Part shown: positions 9,743 through 19,026 of the stretch, in pieces | Numbering within the stretch: position 1 is the first letter of the stretch | Layout of the letters: each line of letters starts with the position of its first letter | DNA from: an uncultured Bacteroidales bacterium | Lineage (GTDB): Bacteria > Bacteroidota > Bacteroidia > Bacteroidales > UBA932 | NCBI GenBank assembly: GCA_946403855.1 | Contig: CAMJBH010000004.1 | Coordinates: 62,001 to 126,000, forward strand | Reading direction: 5' to 3' | Length of the DNA stretch: 64,000 nucleotides | The notes under the pieces: generated by a model | Database searches by the model: none | What the model was told of the DNA's origin: nothing | The model's input: only the letters and a program-made list of their open reading frames with translations | Position numbers and translations under genes: made by a program

Positions 9743-10605
9743 AATTGCTGTATTTTGGACAGGCATTCCTCAAGACTGTCCCTCCAATACGGAACGTCAA
9801 CGCCGAATGTCTGTTTGATTTTAGTTTTATCCAACACGGAGTATGCCGGACGGATTACCCGTGAGGGGAACTCGTCGCTGCGACAAGGTTCTATCCGGCA
9901 GTTTCTGTGTCCCGACAGCGAGGCTATGGCCTGGGCAAAGTCGTACCAGCTCACCGCTCCTTCGTTCGAGAAGTTGTATATTCCAGAGCGGCCCTCATAT
10001 AAACGTCCTTCCACAATGCCGAAAACGGCCTTTGCAAGATCCCTGGCGTACGTTGGCGTGCCCACCTGATCTACAACGACTTTCAAAGAAGGTTTCTCGG
10101 CAGTAAGCTTGAGCATGGTTTTCACGAAATTGCGTCCGTTCTCGCTGTATAGCCAGGCGGTCCGTATAATCACATATTTGCATCCTGAGCCGATGACGGC
10201 CTGCTCACCATGCAATTTGGTGAGACCGTAAACTCCGGTGGGGGTGCCTTTCATGTCTTCGTCGCAAGGAGTATTATAGCTTTCTTTACCGAACACATAG
10301 TCGGTGCTGATATGCACCAGCAGCCCGTTACGCCGCTTCATTGCGGCAGCGAGATTCGCAACCGCATCTGCATTTATTCTTTCCGCCAGCTCCGGATTAT
10401 CCTCCGCCGCCTCGACATTAGTATAGGCGGCACAGTTTATTATCGCATCAACCTTTTCGGCGTCAACGATTTCGTTCACCACAGAGGCGGAGCAAATATC
10501 AAGTTCGTCTATATCGGTGAAAATATAATGGTCCTTCGAAGCCGCAGCGGCCTGCCTTATCGCCAGCCCCAGCTGGCCCAAAGAACCAGTTACAAGAACA
10601 TTCAT
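9739..10605 (-). CDS. rfbD: dTDP-4-dehydrorhamnose reductase
   Basis: 288 residues, a short-chain reductase of the RmlD family. It has the N-terminal cofactor loop TGSLGQLG (6-13), the STDYVFGK motif and the YxxxK pair in YGLTKLHGE (about 130-134). It catalyses the last, NAD(P)H-dependent step of dTDP-L-rhamnose synthesis in the cytoplasm. It overlaps the antiterminator gene upstream and rfbA downstream by 4 nt each. Confidence 0.93.
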   Translation of the reverse strand: MNVLVTGSLGQLGLAIRQAAAASKDHYIFTDIDELDICSASVVNEIVDAEKVDAIINCAAYTNVEAAEDNPELAERINADAVANLAAAMKRRNGLLVHISTDYVFGKESYNTPCDEDMKGTPTGVYGLTKLHGEQAVIGSGCKYVIIRTAWLYSENGRNFVKTMLKLTAEKPSLKVVVDQVGTPTYARDLAKAVFGIVEGRLYEGRSGIYNFSNEGAVSWYDFAQAIASLSGHRNCRIEPCRSDEFPSRVIRPAYSVLDKTKIKQTFGVDVPYWRDSLEECLSKIQQL

Positions 10606-11120
10606 ACCTTTTCTACCGTTTCAATATCCAAATCCATAGTAGCGGTTCCGAGAGCCCCCAGTCTCACTGCCAGGCAGCGGCCGGAACCTACGCTAACAAG
10701 TTCACATTCCAATCCGATGAGCGGTCCGCTCATGACCCTTACCCTGTCTCCCGGAGCCAGCGGCCCGGCCGACACTGAAAGCCTGCCTCCCCCACTTTCA
10801 ACCATGCGCATGAAGGCCTCCATTTCCGAATCCCGCACCACTGAAGCCTTGCCGTCCGCAAACAAAAAACGTGATATCCTCTGATCGGCAGCGAGTATCG
10901 AAGCGCGGTCCGAATCGGCACAGTGAATGAAGATGTACCTGGGAACAACCAGGCAATCAACTACTTTACGTCGGTCGCTCCACCTGTGGACCTCCCTTCT
11001 TATAGGGAGATAGTGCTGAAAGCCTAGCCGGAAAAGGCTTTCGGAAACCTTTTTTTCCTGGCAGCTGCGCACACAAGCCACATACCAGTGCTGTTCGGGA
11101 AGCGCCTTACTTTGCGTCAT
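10602..11120 (-). CDS. UpxY-like NusG paralogue, transcription antiterminator for polysaccharide genes
   Basis: 172 residues. The ATG at 11120 (MTQSKALPEQ) overlaps the end of the FlaA1-like gene by 14 nt. The NusG N-terminal domain is visible in HWYVACVRSCQEKKV (about 12-26) and the VVPRYIFI strand, and a KOW-type C-terminal motif in APGDRVRVMSGPLIGLECEL. The size and context fit the UpxY family, which prevents premature termination of long capsule operons in Bacteroides. Unlike classical upxY, which is usually the first gene of its operon, this copy is fourth, between the assembly genes and the dTDP-rhamnose genes. Confidence 0.85.
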   Translation of the reverse strand: MTQSKALPEQHWYVACVRSCQEKKVSESLFRLGFQHYLPIRREVHRWSDRRKVVDCLVVPRYIFIHCADSDRASILAADQRISRFLFADGKASVVRDSEMEAFMRMVESGGGRLSVSAGPLAPGDRVRVMSGPLIGLECELVSVGSGRCLAVRLGALGTATMDLDIETVEKV

Positions 11121-13026
11121 ACTCCGAGAATTTGGAGTTTTTGGAGATGAACTCAGGTACAATCTGCTTCATCAACTTAACCATCTCGGGTATTTCTACT
11201 GCCCTGGCCAGTTTATTAAGAGCCTCAACAGCATCCTTGGCCTCTGAATACTCATATGTGCGCACTTTCGCGATACGGATGCGGCCATGCTTCGTCGGTT
11301 CGGTATTCTCTACGTTGGAGAGCACCTCCTCATAGAGCTTTTCTCCGGGCCTCAGACCCGTATATTCAATCTTGATATCCTTATCAACTGTAAGTCCCGA
11401 CAATTCTATCATGCGGCGGGCAAGCGTGTCGATTTTCACAGACTCGCCCATGTCGAATACACAGATGCGGTTTGCAGTGTCGAGGATGACAGCTTCCATG
11501 ACCAGCCTGCAGGCCTCCGGAATAGTCATGAAGAATCGGGTGATGTCGGGATGGGTGACAGTCACGGGACCGCCTTTTCTGATCTGCTCCCGGAAACGGG
11601 GGATGACAGAGCCGTTGGAGCCGAGCACATTGCCAAAACGGGTGGTAACGAAGCGCGTCTTGCCTTCGTGCTCCCCGCGTTCTATGGCAAGGCCGAGGCT
11701 CTGAACATATATTTCTGCGAGACGCTTGCTGCATCCCATTATGTTTGTGGGATTGACAGCCTTATCCGTGGAAATCATGACCATTTTCTCCACGCCGTAC
11801 TCTATACACTTGTCCGCCACATAACTCGTGCCTATGAAATTCACGAGAACGGCTTCACAAGGGTTCTCCTCCATAAGAGGAACATGCTTGTAGGCGGCAG
11901 CGTGGAAGACAACTTCCGGTTTATAACGCCGGAAAGCAAAATCCAGGCGCCTTTCGGAACGCACATCTCCAATGACAGGCACGAACTGAAGCTTGGGAAA
12001 AGTATCCTCGAGTTCCAGACGCAGGTTGTGCATTGGAGTTTCGGCATTGTCGTAAAGGATCAATTTCGAGACACCGAAACTCGCAAGCTGGCGGCAGAGT
12101 TCAGAACCTATGGATCCGGCGGCGCCGGTCACCATAACGGTACGTCCTGAGAAACCGGCAATGATTTCGGTCATGGACACCCGTATTTCTTCCCTGCCGA
12201 GCAAATCTTCTATTTTGACATCGCGTATGTTCCCGCCCCTGTCTTCTCCGAGCTCACCAACCTCGGGAAGGATAAGCAGGTCAAGCCCAAGCTCGGAACA
12301 GTACTTAACCAGACGCTCATCTTCTGCGCGGGCATCGTCTTTCTTTGTGAACAACACTCCGGATACGGAGAGAGAAAGGGCAAGTTTATCTACATCTTTG
12401 CGGTCCTTGAAATAGTAAACCGACTTATCGGCAAACTTGACGTTCTTCAAAGAAGAGTCCGGCGATATCACGCCTACCAAGTTATAATGCGGAGAGTTGC
12501 GAAATCTGAATATAGCCGACTCCGTCTTGTCCGACGTGCCGTACACCAATATCCGGCGGCACTTTTGTATTTCCCTCACCCTGGACTTGTAGATGTCGTA
12601 CACCATTATCATGAGCAGGCGTATTCCCACCATGATAAGAAGTGACAACATGAAATCAAGCAAGAGCATTATTACAATGACGTTATCGACATCGGAAAAT
12701 GCCATGAGGGCGACCAACATCAAAAGCTCCTTGCCGGAGAGTGCGAGTACGAACTTTACTAGATCCTTGAAGGATGTATGCCTGATAATGATGGAATAAG
12801 TCTTGACTGCAAGGAACATCAGTATGGATGCCGCCAACGAAGAAACCAGCCAGACTATCCAGAATACGGAATCAGGATTAAACACGCCCCTGGGCAACAC
12901 ACTGGCGACAAAAGCCACCAGGAAAGAAGCCAGTACGGACAGAATAACATCCATCACAAGTACCATTCTCCTGTCCAGGTACTTGGAAGTAAAGCTTGAT
13001 AAATGCTTTTCTAAACTAGGCCTCAA
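11107..13026 (-). CDS. FlaA1/WbpM/CapD-type nucleotide-sugar 4,6-dehydratase, membrane-anchored
   Basis: 639 residues. Four N-terminal membrane helices (about residues 20-130) precede a CoA-binding-like Rossmann region and then the SDR domain with TGAAGSIGSEL (around 295) and HAAAYKHVPLMEENP. The catalytic region reads STDKAVNPTNIMGCSKR: Met occupies the place of the usual Tyr, as in the S-M-K triad reported for WbpM-type enzymes. The family dehydrates UDP-GlcNAc to a 4-keto-6-deoxy sugar at the start of repeat-unit synthesis. It lies 6 nt after the BY-kinase gene. Confidence 0.9.
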   Translation of the reverse strand: MRPSLEKHLSSFTSKYLDRRMVLVMDVILSVLASFLVAFVASVLPRGVFNPDSVFWIVWLVSSLAASILMFLAVKTYSIIIRHTSFKDLVKFVLALSGKELLMLVALMAFSDVDNVIVIMLLLDFMLSLLIMVGIRLLMIMVYDIYKSRVREIQKCRRILVYGTSDKTESAIFRFRNSPHYNLVGVISPDSSLKNVKFADKSVYYFKDRKDVDKLALSLSVSGVLFTKKDDARAEDERLVKYCSELGLDLLILPEVGELGEDRGGNIRDVKIEDLLGREEIRVSMTEIIAGFSGRTVMVTGAAGSIGSELCRQLASFGVSKLILYDNAETPMHNLRLELEDTFPKLQFVPVIGDVRSERRLDFAFRRYKPEVVFHAAAYKHVPLMEENPCEAVLVNFIGTSYVADKCIEYGVEKMVMISTDKAVNPTNIMGCSKRLAEIYVQSLGLAIERGEHEGKTRFVTTRFGNVLGSNGSVIPRFREQIRKGGPVTVTHPDITRFFMTIPEACRLVMEAVILDTANRICVFDMGESVKIDTLARRMIELSGLTVDKDIKIEYTGLRPGEKLYEEVLSNVENTEPTKHGRIRIAKVRTYEYSEAKDAVEALNKLARAVEIPEMVKLMKQIVPEFISKNSKFSEYDAK

Positions 13027-13032
13027 AACTGA

Positions 13033-15435
13033 TTATTTTTCTTTTTGTGTATAATAATCGTAGGAATGGTAGCCATAGCGGTAACCATACCCGTAACCAC
13101 CGTGACCGGAGTAAAGGTCGGTAGCATTCAGCAGTATAGCCATATTGTTCAATGTCCCGCGCTGATAGATATCTTCCAGCTCGGAAAGCATGGCTTTTTC
13201 CAGCAGACCTGAGCGCAGTACGAAAATAGTACGGTCGGCCACCTGGGCGATAATCTGAGTATCAGCCACGATATTGAACGGAGGGCAGTCTATGATGAGA
13301 TAGTCGTACTCAGGCTTAAGTGAGGCCACGAGATCGAAGAATTTTTTGCTGCCCACAAGCTCTGTAGGGTTGGGAGGGATTGTTCCGACAGGCAGTATGC
13401 TCAGATTGTCATATCCCTCGGCTTTCACTATTACGGAGTTGATGTCTATGTTCTCTCCTGAAAGGTAATTGGAGATACCTTTCTTGGGCCTTTCCACCAG
13501 TTCTGAGAGGGATGCATGCCTGAGGTCGCCGTCTATCATGAGCACTTTGAGTCCCTTTATGCTCAGTGCAGCACCCAGGTTGGAGGACACGAAGGTCTTA
13601 CCGGAACCGGGATTGAACGAGGTCGTGATCACAACATGGTGATCGGCATCGCGGCTCATGAATTCAAGGTTCGTACGGCACACGCGGAACGCCTCATTGA
13701 CGGCGTCACGTTTGCCATGCTCCACGACAAATGAGTGTTCAAAGCTGCCTTCATTGGAATTCTTGCGAAGCTTACGGACGCTCAGTCTCTTCTTGCCGTT
13801 GAAAGGAATCTCACCAAGGAAAGGAGCCTTTATGCCTTCGATATCCTTGCGGTCGCGTATCTTTGTGTCTGTCACCATAATGAGGTAGATCACGGCCAGA
13901 GGGATAAGCAGGCCGAGCAAGAACGCGATGAGAAGAATCTGGTTTGTTTTGGGCGAAGTAGGCAGGGTCGAACCTGTAGGCCTGGTGATCACCCTGGTAT
14001 TGTACGCAGTAAAAGCCTGAGACAATTCATTCTCTTCACGCTTCTGGAGGAGGAAGATGTACAGAGCTTCCTTCACCTTCTGCTGACGCTCTACGCTGAG
14101 CAGGTACTGAGACTGCTTGGGGTTGTCCGCAAGACGCGAAGTCGCCCTCTGTTCTGCCCTCTGGATGCTGCTCATCTGGGCCTGGAGGGTGTTGATAAGG
14201 TCATCGACAGATGCCAGGATGGTCGAACGCATGTCCGAGAGGTTCGCATTAATCTCCTGCACGAGAGGGTTGCGCTCCGAGGAATTTGCAACCAGATTGT
14301 TGCGCTTGAGCACCAGGTCGTTATACTTTCCTATCTGCGAAGAAATATTGATGTTGGAAAGGCTCGGAGGAGAAGGAAGCATTTTGGAATAGTCTTCCGT
14401 GGAACTCAGGCTGGTGCGTACGTAACGGGCAGAATACAACTGATTGTCAAGATCCTGCAACTGACGGGTCGCTTCCTGGCTCTGAGACATGTACATGCTC
14501 GACACGGCAGCCACGTCGGGAATAACATAACGGCTCTTGTAGTTGGAAATGTCTGTATCCACATTACCGAGGTCCTGCTCGATCGCAGCCAGACGGTCAT
14601 CAATGAAATGAGACGTACTCACAGCTGTTTTGTTGCGGTCGTCCACCCAGTTTTCATTGTAAACATTGAGCACCATATCAAGCACGTCTTCTGCACGCCT
14701 GGGACTCTGGTCGGTAATCGAAAGCGACAAGACGTCCGAGTAGTTCTTGGCATTGAGCGCAGAAGCGGTGAGCCTGCTGTTGTAAGAAGCTGTAGCTCCC
14801 TGGAGCGTGTAGTGGTTCACATAGATAGTCTGGGCAGGCTTGGCAAGAGAGTCGGTGAGCTCTATTACAAGCTGTCCGAATACCGTATTCAGGGTATCGC
14901 CGTATGCAGCTTCGTAGTTCTGGACATCCTTCGAATCTGGAATGTTCATGTGCAGTTTGAAGCGATTGGCGTTCAAGGGGTGAACCTCAAAATCAACTCT
15001 GCCGGCAGGCTCCAGGAACTGAGCCCTGATGGGCAGCGATGCTCCGTACAGGACATGCTTGCGGGCACGTCCGGCCACGCTGTAATTGAAGTCAAGGCCC
15101 ATGCGCTTCACAACCTCTTTCATGAGGTCGGGAGACTGAAGGGCAATGATTTCGTTCGCCAGCTTGGAGTTCTGCTGGGTCATGCCGCCAGCCGACAACA
15201 TGGACTCCAGATCGTTGGTAGAACGGCGGATGGCCGATTCTTTAATGAGCACTGTCGATGAACGGGTGTAAATCTTGGGGGTCTTGACAAGATAGTACGT
15301 TGCCGCCAACAGACAGATAACGACTGAAATCAAAAACCAGTACCACTTGCCTAAGCAACGGCCTAAGAAATCCCGGATATTGAAAGTTTCTTGCTGCCCG
15401 TTCTGGACAGTATTGAGCGTATTGTTATCTGACAT
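13033..15435 (-). CDS. Wzc-type polysaccharide co-polymerase and BY-kinase
   Basis: 800 residues. An N-terminal Wzz domain (membrane helix about 31-52) is followed by a long coiled-coil periplasmic region and a second membrane helix (about 518-540, LLIAFLLGLLIPLAVIYLIM). The cytoplasmic tyrosine-kinase domain has Walker A PGSGKT (about 609-614), Walker A' MIDGDLRHASL and Walker B YLIIDCPP. The C-terminus is a tyrosine cluster (GYGYGYRYGYHSYDYY), the autophosphorylation tail expected of a BY-kinase. It controls chain length and export together with Wza, encoded 11 nt upstream. No cognate phosphatase (Wzb or PHP type) is seen in the window. Confidence 0.93.
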   Translation of the reverse strand: MSDNNTLNTVQNGQQETFNIRDFLGRCLGKWYWFLISVVICLLAATYYLVKTPKIYTRSSTVLIKESAIRRSTNDLESMLSAGGMTQQNSKLANEIIALQSPDLMKEVVKRMGLDFNYSVAGRARKHVLYGASLPIRAQFLEPAGRVDFEVHPLNANRFKLHMNIPDSKDVQNYEAAYGDTLNTVFGQLVIELTDSLAKPAQTIYVNHYTLQGATASYNSRLTASALNAKNYSDVLSLSITDQSPRRAEDVLDMVLNVYNENWVDDRNKTAVSTSHFIDDRLAAIEQDLGNVDTDISNYKSRYVIPDVAAVSSMYMSQSQEATRQLQDLDNQLYSARYVRTSLSSTEDYSKMLPSPPSLSNINISSQIGKYNDLVLKRNNLVANSSERNPLVQEINANLSDMRSTILASVDDLINTLQAQMSSIQRAEQRATSRLADNPKQSQYLLSVERQQKVKEALYIFLLQKREENELSQAFTAYNTRVITRPTGSTLPTSPKTNQILLIAFLLGLLIPLAVIYLIMVTDTKIRDRKDIEGIKAPFLGEIPFNGKKRLSVRKLRKNSNEGSFEHSFVVEHGKRDAVNEAFRVCRTNLEFMSRDADHHVVITTSFNPGSGKTFVSSNLGAALSIKGLKVLMIDGDLRHASLSELVERPKKGISNYLSGENIDINSVIVKAEGYDNLSILPVGTIPPNPTELVGSKKFFDLVASLKPEYDYLIIDCPPFNIVADTQIIAQVADRTIFVLRSGLLEKAMLSELEDIYQRGTLNNMAILLNATDLYSGHGGYGYGYRYGYHSYDYYTQKEK

Positions 15436-15446
15436 CGTAGATATGA

Positions 15447-16265
15447 TTACTGGAGCCTCATGGCCACCACTGTGATTGTAGAAACTAAAGTTGCCGCAAG
15501 AGAAGCGATAGAAATCCAGAACGAAGTGCTCATGACAGTGTTGCCGTTCACAGTTGACTGACGGGTACGCATACCGTTGGGCTCAACATAAATCAAATCG
15601 TTCTGGCAGACATAATATGCGGGGCTCTTCACGAGTTCTTCCATGGAACGAAGATCCAGCAGATAAGTCTTCTGGATGCCGTTTTCTTCACGGATGACAC
15701 GAATGTTGTCGCGGCGTCCGAAAATGGTCAGGTCTCCGGCAAGGGCAATAGCGTCGAGCACTGTGACGGCATCCCTGGTGACCGCATAGCGGCCGGGCCT
15801 TGCGACTTCGCCCATGAGCGAAACATAAAGGTTCAGGTAGTCCACGGTCACCACCGGGTCGCGTACCAGAGCCTGGGTCTGAAGTTCATTCTTGATCTTT
15901 TCCGCCACTTCTGCCCTGGTGAGACCGGCGACATGTATTTTTCCGATGACCGGGTAGTCGATATTACCTTCGGCATCGACAATGTAACCGCTGATACCCA
16001 TATTCCCACTCGAATAACCTTCCGTGCTGGCGCCCACATAGCGCGAGACATAAGGGAGATTGAACTGTTGCATAAGCTCAACTCCGGTACAATTGACGAT
16101 TATGCTGATTTTGTCGGCTGGACGCAGGCGGATCGACTCCACTTCCACGTCGTTATGGATCTCTTTGTCGGATGAGTCCTGGAAATAAACGACATTGGCG
16201 GGTGCTGCGCATGCAGAGACCAAAAGCGCCACAGCAGCCACGGAAAAAATTATTTGTTTCTTCAT
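15447..16265 (-). CDS. Wza-type outer-membrane polysaccharide export lipoprotein
   Basis: 272 residues. The start at 16265 (MKKQIIFSVAAVALLVSAC) gives a proper lipoprotein signal with lipobox VSAC; the reading frame extends upstream across the promoter but that part is not expected to be translated. The Poly_export domain (LRPADKISIIVN) and a SLBB-type domain (VSLMGEVARPGRYAVTRDAVTVLDAI) are clear, and a C-terminal hydrophobic helix (about 245-268) matches the outer-membrane barrel helix of Wza. It is the first gene of the polysaccharide operon. Confidence 0.92.
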   Translation of the reverse strand: MKKQIIFSVAAVALLVSACAAPANVVYFQDSSDKEIHNDVEVESIRLRPADKISIIVNCTGVELMQQFNLPYVSRYVGASTEGYSSGNMGISGYIVDAEGNIDYPVIGKIHVAGLTRAEVAEKIKNELQTQALVRDPVVTVDYLNLYVSLMGEVARPGRYAVTRDAVTVLDAIALAGDLTIFGRRDNIRVIREENGIQKTYLLDLRSMEELVKSPAYYVCQNDLIYVEPNGMRTRQSTVNGNTVMSTSFWISIASLAATLVSTITVVAMRLQ

Positions 16266-16275
16266 ATTTTTAACC

Positions 16276-16318
16276 AAACTGGTATAATCGCGCAAATATA
16301 GCACAATTATACCAGTTT
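16276..16318. repeat. Perfect 13-bp inverted repeat around the polysaccharide promoter
   Basis: The left arm AAACTGGTATAAT (16276-16288) and the right arm ATTATACCAGTTT (16306-16318) are exact reverse complements separated by 17 bp. The spacer contains the minus-strand -7 element. The geometry, with one arm between -33 and -7 and the other over the transcription start, suggests an operator or a hairpin at the mRNA 5' end. Confidence 0.75.
16293..16300 (-). promoter_or_regulatory. Bacteroidota -7 promoter element for the polysaccharide operon
   Basis: On the minus strand this reads TATATTTG. A TTG (plus-strand CAA at 16321-16323) lies 20 bp upstream and could be the -33 element. The wza ATG is 27 nt downstream. 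Confidence 0.7.
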
Positions 16319-16338
16319 TACAATTAAATATATAGGTA

Positions 16339-17754
16339 TTAAGCGATATGCAAATTCTTTTCGATATCGCAATCTTCGTGGGTAAACGACTTCAAGTTGC
16401 TGATAAGATAATCAAGCATTGCGTCCGAGAATACACCTTCGCTCGTATATATCTCCCTGTCGCCGTCCAGAGCGTCGGCGGCCTGGGAACAAGATGCCGG
16501 AAGTTGCTCCAAAGACTGCCTCAAGGCATCGTTGCCGGCAGCATGTATGTTAACGCCGAGTCCTACGTAGGTCTTGCGGGCTACGTCCAGAGCGTCCGGC
16601 ATTTCAAATCCATGCCGTGCGGCAGCGCAGAGGGCCGCCATAAGCAGATAAGTGTTTGCCGTAGCGTCAGAAGCCCGCCATTCAAACGTCGCCTTGTCGG
16701 AAAAATCCTTTCCGAGCTGTTTTTCACCGGGGTTGCACTGGGCGGCCATATCCGTCCGGCCTGTCCATCCCAAAGGAACCCTGACCAATGCACTGCGGTT
16801 CGAGAAAGACCAGCAAAGAGAAGTCGGGGCCTCCTGGTTGGGCACCAGACGCATAAATGAAAGCGGATGCGGATTGCCGAACGCCGTAAGGGAGGTGCCT
16901 GCATCCATGTAGCCGGCTATCGCTTTGCGCACGATGTCGGTAATGTCTCCGTTCTCCACCATCACGCTCTTGCCGTCACGGGTAAACTTGCAGTGCACAT
17001 GCATGCCCGACCCGGCCTTTCCAGCCGTAATCTTCGGCGCAAAGGTAATCGTCACGCCATGTTTATATGCCAGACGGCGCATAACCCATTTCGCCAGCAC
17101 AAGCTGGTCGGCGGCATCTTCGATATCTACCGGGAGGAACTCTATTTCATTCTGTTCGTATATTTTTCCGTCCTGCCGGAAATTTCCCACCTCGCTATGG
17201 GCATATTTTACCATTCCGCCCACCTGGGTAATGTATCTGACTGCCTCTACACGCAAATCCGAAAACTTGTTGAAAGGAGCGCTCTCATGATATCCCTTTT
17301 GGTCCGCAATAGGATACATTCCGTCGTCGGAAGCTATGATATAGTACTCCAACTCCCCCATGGTCTGCATCTTAAGGCCTGTCTTTTCCTGAAATGCCCT
17401 GTGTGCCTTGCGCAACACATATTCGGGAGAGCTCTCAAACGGCACGCCGTCGCGGTCGAAGAAGGAGCAGAGCACGCCCACCGTGGGCACTTCGCAGAAA
17501 GGATCCCTGAATGCAGTCCGGTAACGCGGGACTACGTACAGATCGCTTTCCCCGGCCTCGACAAAAGGGAACAGACTTGAGCCGTCAACCCTCTCGCCCG
17601 CTTCCAGAATGTTGGTAAGATGTTCTTCATCTCGTACAATAAAGTTCAGGGTCTTGATGCGGCCGTCCCAGCCGCAATAGTGGAAGTTGATAATTTCCAC
17701 TTGATTCTCAAGGCAATACTTCACAAGATCCGCCTTGGATTGAATATTCATCAT
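16339..17754 (-). CDS. glnA: Glutamine synthetase, type I-like
   Basis: 471 residues. Recognisable elements are the N-terminal beta-grasp domain with CGWDGRIKTLNF, the catalytic region GELEYYII and NEIEFLP, SGMHVHCKF, the NPHPLSFMRLVPNQEAPT motif and the ATP-site arginines around SNRSALVRVP. It condenses glutamate and ammonia to glutamine in the cytoplasm. The adenylylation-site consensus of classical GSI-beta is not evident. Two tandem ATGs (17754 and 17751) are possible starts. It has its own promoter, divergent from the M64 peptidase. Confidence 0.9.
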   Translation of the reverse strand: MMNIQSKADLVKYCLENQVEIINFHYCGWDGRIKTLNFIVRDEEHLTNILEAGERVDGSSLFPFVEAGESDLYVVPRYRTAFRDPFCEVPTVGVLCSFFDRDGVPFESSPEYVLRKAHRAFQEKTGLKMQTMGELEYYIIASDDGMYPIADQKGYHESAPFNKFSDLRVEAVRYITQVGGMVKYAHSEVGNFRQDGKIYEQNEIEFLPVDIEDAADQLVLAKWVMRRLAYKHGVTITFAPKITAGKAGSGMHVHCKFTRDGKSVMVENGDITDIVRKAIAGYMDAGTSLTAFGNPHPLSFMRLVPNQEAPTSLCWSFSNRSALVRVPLGWTGRTDMAAQCNPGEKQLGKDFSDKATFEWRASDATANTYLLMAALCAAARHGFEMPDALDVARKTYVGLGVNIHAAGNDALRQSLEQLPASCSQAADALDGDREIYTSEGVFSDAMLDYLISNLKSFTHEDCDIEKNLHIA

Positions 17755-17783
17755 AAAAAATGTCCGGTTATTTGTTTAGCAAG

Positions 17784-17791
17784 CAAATTTA
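17784..17791 (-). promoter_or_regulatory. Bacteroidota -7 promoter element for glnA
   Basis: Minus-strand TAAATTTG, 29 nt upstream of the first glnA ATG. Confidence 0.65.
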
Positions 17792-17804
17792 CAGATAAAA
17801 ATCG

Positions 17805-17812
17805 TATTTTTG
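17805..17812 (+). promoter_or_regulatory. Bacteroidota -7 promoter element for the M64 peptidase gene
   Basis: TATTTTTG, only 5 nt before the ATG at 17818, which implies a leaderless or almost leaderless transcript. Confidence 0.7.
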
Positions 17813-17817
17813 CTTGC

Positions 17818-19026
17818 ATGAAACGCATATTTTCGTTTTTATTTCTATTATCGGCCGTTATGCCCGCCCATGCACAGGAACGCACCCTGCGTCTGGACTA
17901 CAGTTTTTCGGGCAACAGCCGCCATGCATCCATCGCCGTTGATGAAATCCGTTCAATCGATGGCTGGGCGGGACGTCGCGGGCGGCTCGCGGAAGTTCCC
18001 CTGCAAGGCAACGGGCAGCTTACCGTCCGTTCCTCCGCAGACAGTTCCATACTCTACAGGCTTTCGTTCAGCACCCTGTTCCAGGAATGGCAGAACACCG
18101 AAGAAGCGACCAGGCTCGACAAGAGCTTCGAAAATGTGTTCCTCGTGCCCATGCCGGACGCCCCGGCCGAAGTGACCGCAGAACTCTTCGACAGCCACGG
18201 ACGCACAATCGCCTCCCTGACCCATACGGTAGATCCGCAGGACATTCTCATCCGTCCCGCCACCGGAGGAGCGCAGTCAAAAGACATTCTGATCAACGAA
18301 ACGCCGGAGAAATGTATCGACGTCGCCATTGTTGCGGAAGGATACACCGCCAATGAAATGGACCGGTTCTGGAGAGACGCCAGGAGCACGGTAAACGCTA
18401 TACTGTCCCACGAGCCGTTCAAGAGCCTTAAAAAGCGCTTCAACTTCCGTGCTGTAGGACTCGTTTCGCAGGACAGCGGAGTCAGCATTCCCGGAAAGGG
18501 CGAATGGAAATCCACCCCTCTGCATGCTCAATTCGACACCTTCTATTCCAGCAGATATCTTACGACCCTGCACATCAAAGACCTGCATAACGCGCTGGCA
18601 GGGGTCCCCTACGAGCACATCATAATCCTCGCAAATACAGACAATTACGGAGGCGGCGGCATCTATAATTCCTACACGCTCACGGCGGCGCATCACCCCC
18701 AGTTCAAGGCCGTGGTGGTGCATGAGTTCGGGCACAGTTTCGCCGGACTTGCCGATGAGTATTACTACGACGACCAATACAGCAACTACTACCATCCCGA
18801 CTGCGAGCCATGGGAGCTGAACATCACCACGATGTACGACTTCGACTCAAAATGGAAAGACATGATAGGAAAAGACGGAGTAAGCGTAATCGAAGGCGGC
18901 GGATACATGAGCAAGGGCGTCTGGAGGGCATGCCCGGACTGCCGCATGAAAACGAACTCCGCGCCCACGTTCTGCCCGGTATGCCGGCGGGCGATTGAGA
19001 GGATGATACGTTTTTACACCGACTAG
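17818..19026 (+). CDS. IgA peptidase M64 family secreted metallopeptidase
   Basis: 402 residues. The ATG at 17818 begins a clear signal peptide (MKRIFSFLFLLSAVMPAHAQ); upstream in-frame codons run into the divergent glnA gene and are not part of the protein. After a beta-rich N-terminal domain, the zinc site HEFGHSFAGLADE (about 301-313) gives the HExxH plus acidic third ligand of family M64. A pair of CxxC-like clusters near the C-terminus (CPDCRMK, CPVCRR) resembles a small metal site. Export to the periplasm or surface is expected; the true substrate is unknown, since most M64 members are not shown to cut IgA. The stop overlaps the convergent PAP2 stop within a shared CTAG. Confidence 0.85.
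   Translation: MKRIFSFLFLLSAVMPAHAQERTLRLDYSFSGNSRHASIAVDEIRSIDGWAGRRGRLAEVPLQGNGQLTVRSSADSSILYRLSFSTLFQEWQNTEEATRLDKSFENVFLVPMPDAPAEVTAELFDSHGRTIASLTHTVDPQDILIRPATGGAQSKDILINETPEKCIDVAIVAEGYTANEMDRFWRDARSTVNAILSHEPFKSLKKRFNFRAVGLVSQDSGVSIPGKGEWKSTPLHAQFDTFYSSRYLTTLHIKDLHNALAGVPYEHIIILANTDNYGGGGIYNSYTLTAAHHPQFKAVVVHEFGHSFAGLADEYYYDDQYSNYYHPDCEPWELNITTMYDFDSKWKDMIGKDGVSVIEGGGYMSKGVWRACPDCRMKTNSAPTFCPVCRRAIERMIRFYTD

Noticed and set aside
13735..15261. Open frame of 508 codons on the plus strand
   Set aside because: It is entirely antisense to the BY-kinase gene and has no recognisable domain; GC-rich codons give long shadow frames.
16276..16318. Invertible capsule promoter
   Set aside because: The 17-bp spacer is too short for known site-specific inversion, and no invertase gene is in the window; kept only as operator-like dyad.
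17620..17817. In-frame extension of the M64 peptidase gene
   Set aside because: It lies inside glnA and both divergent promoters; the signal peptide starts at 17818.
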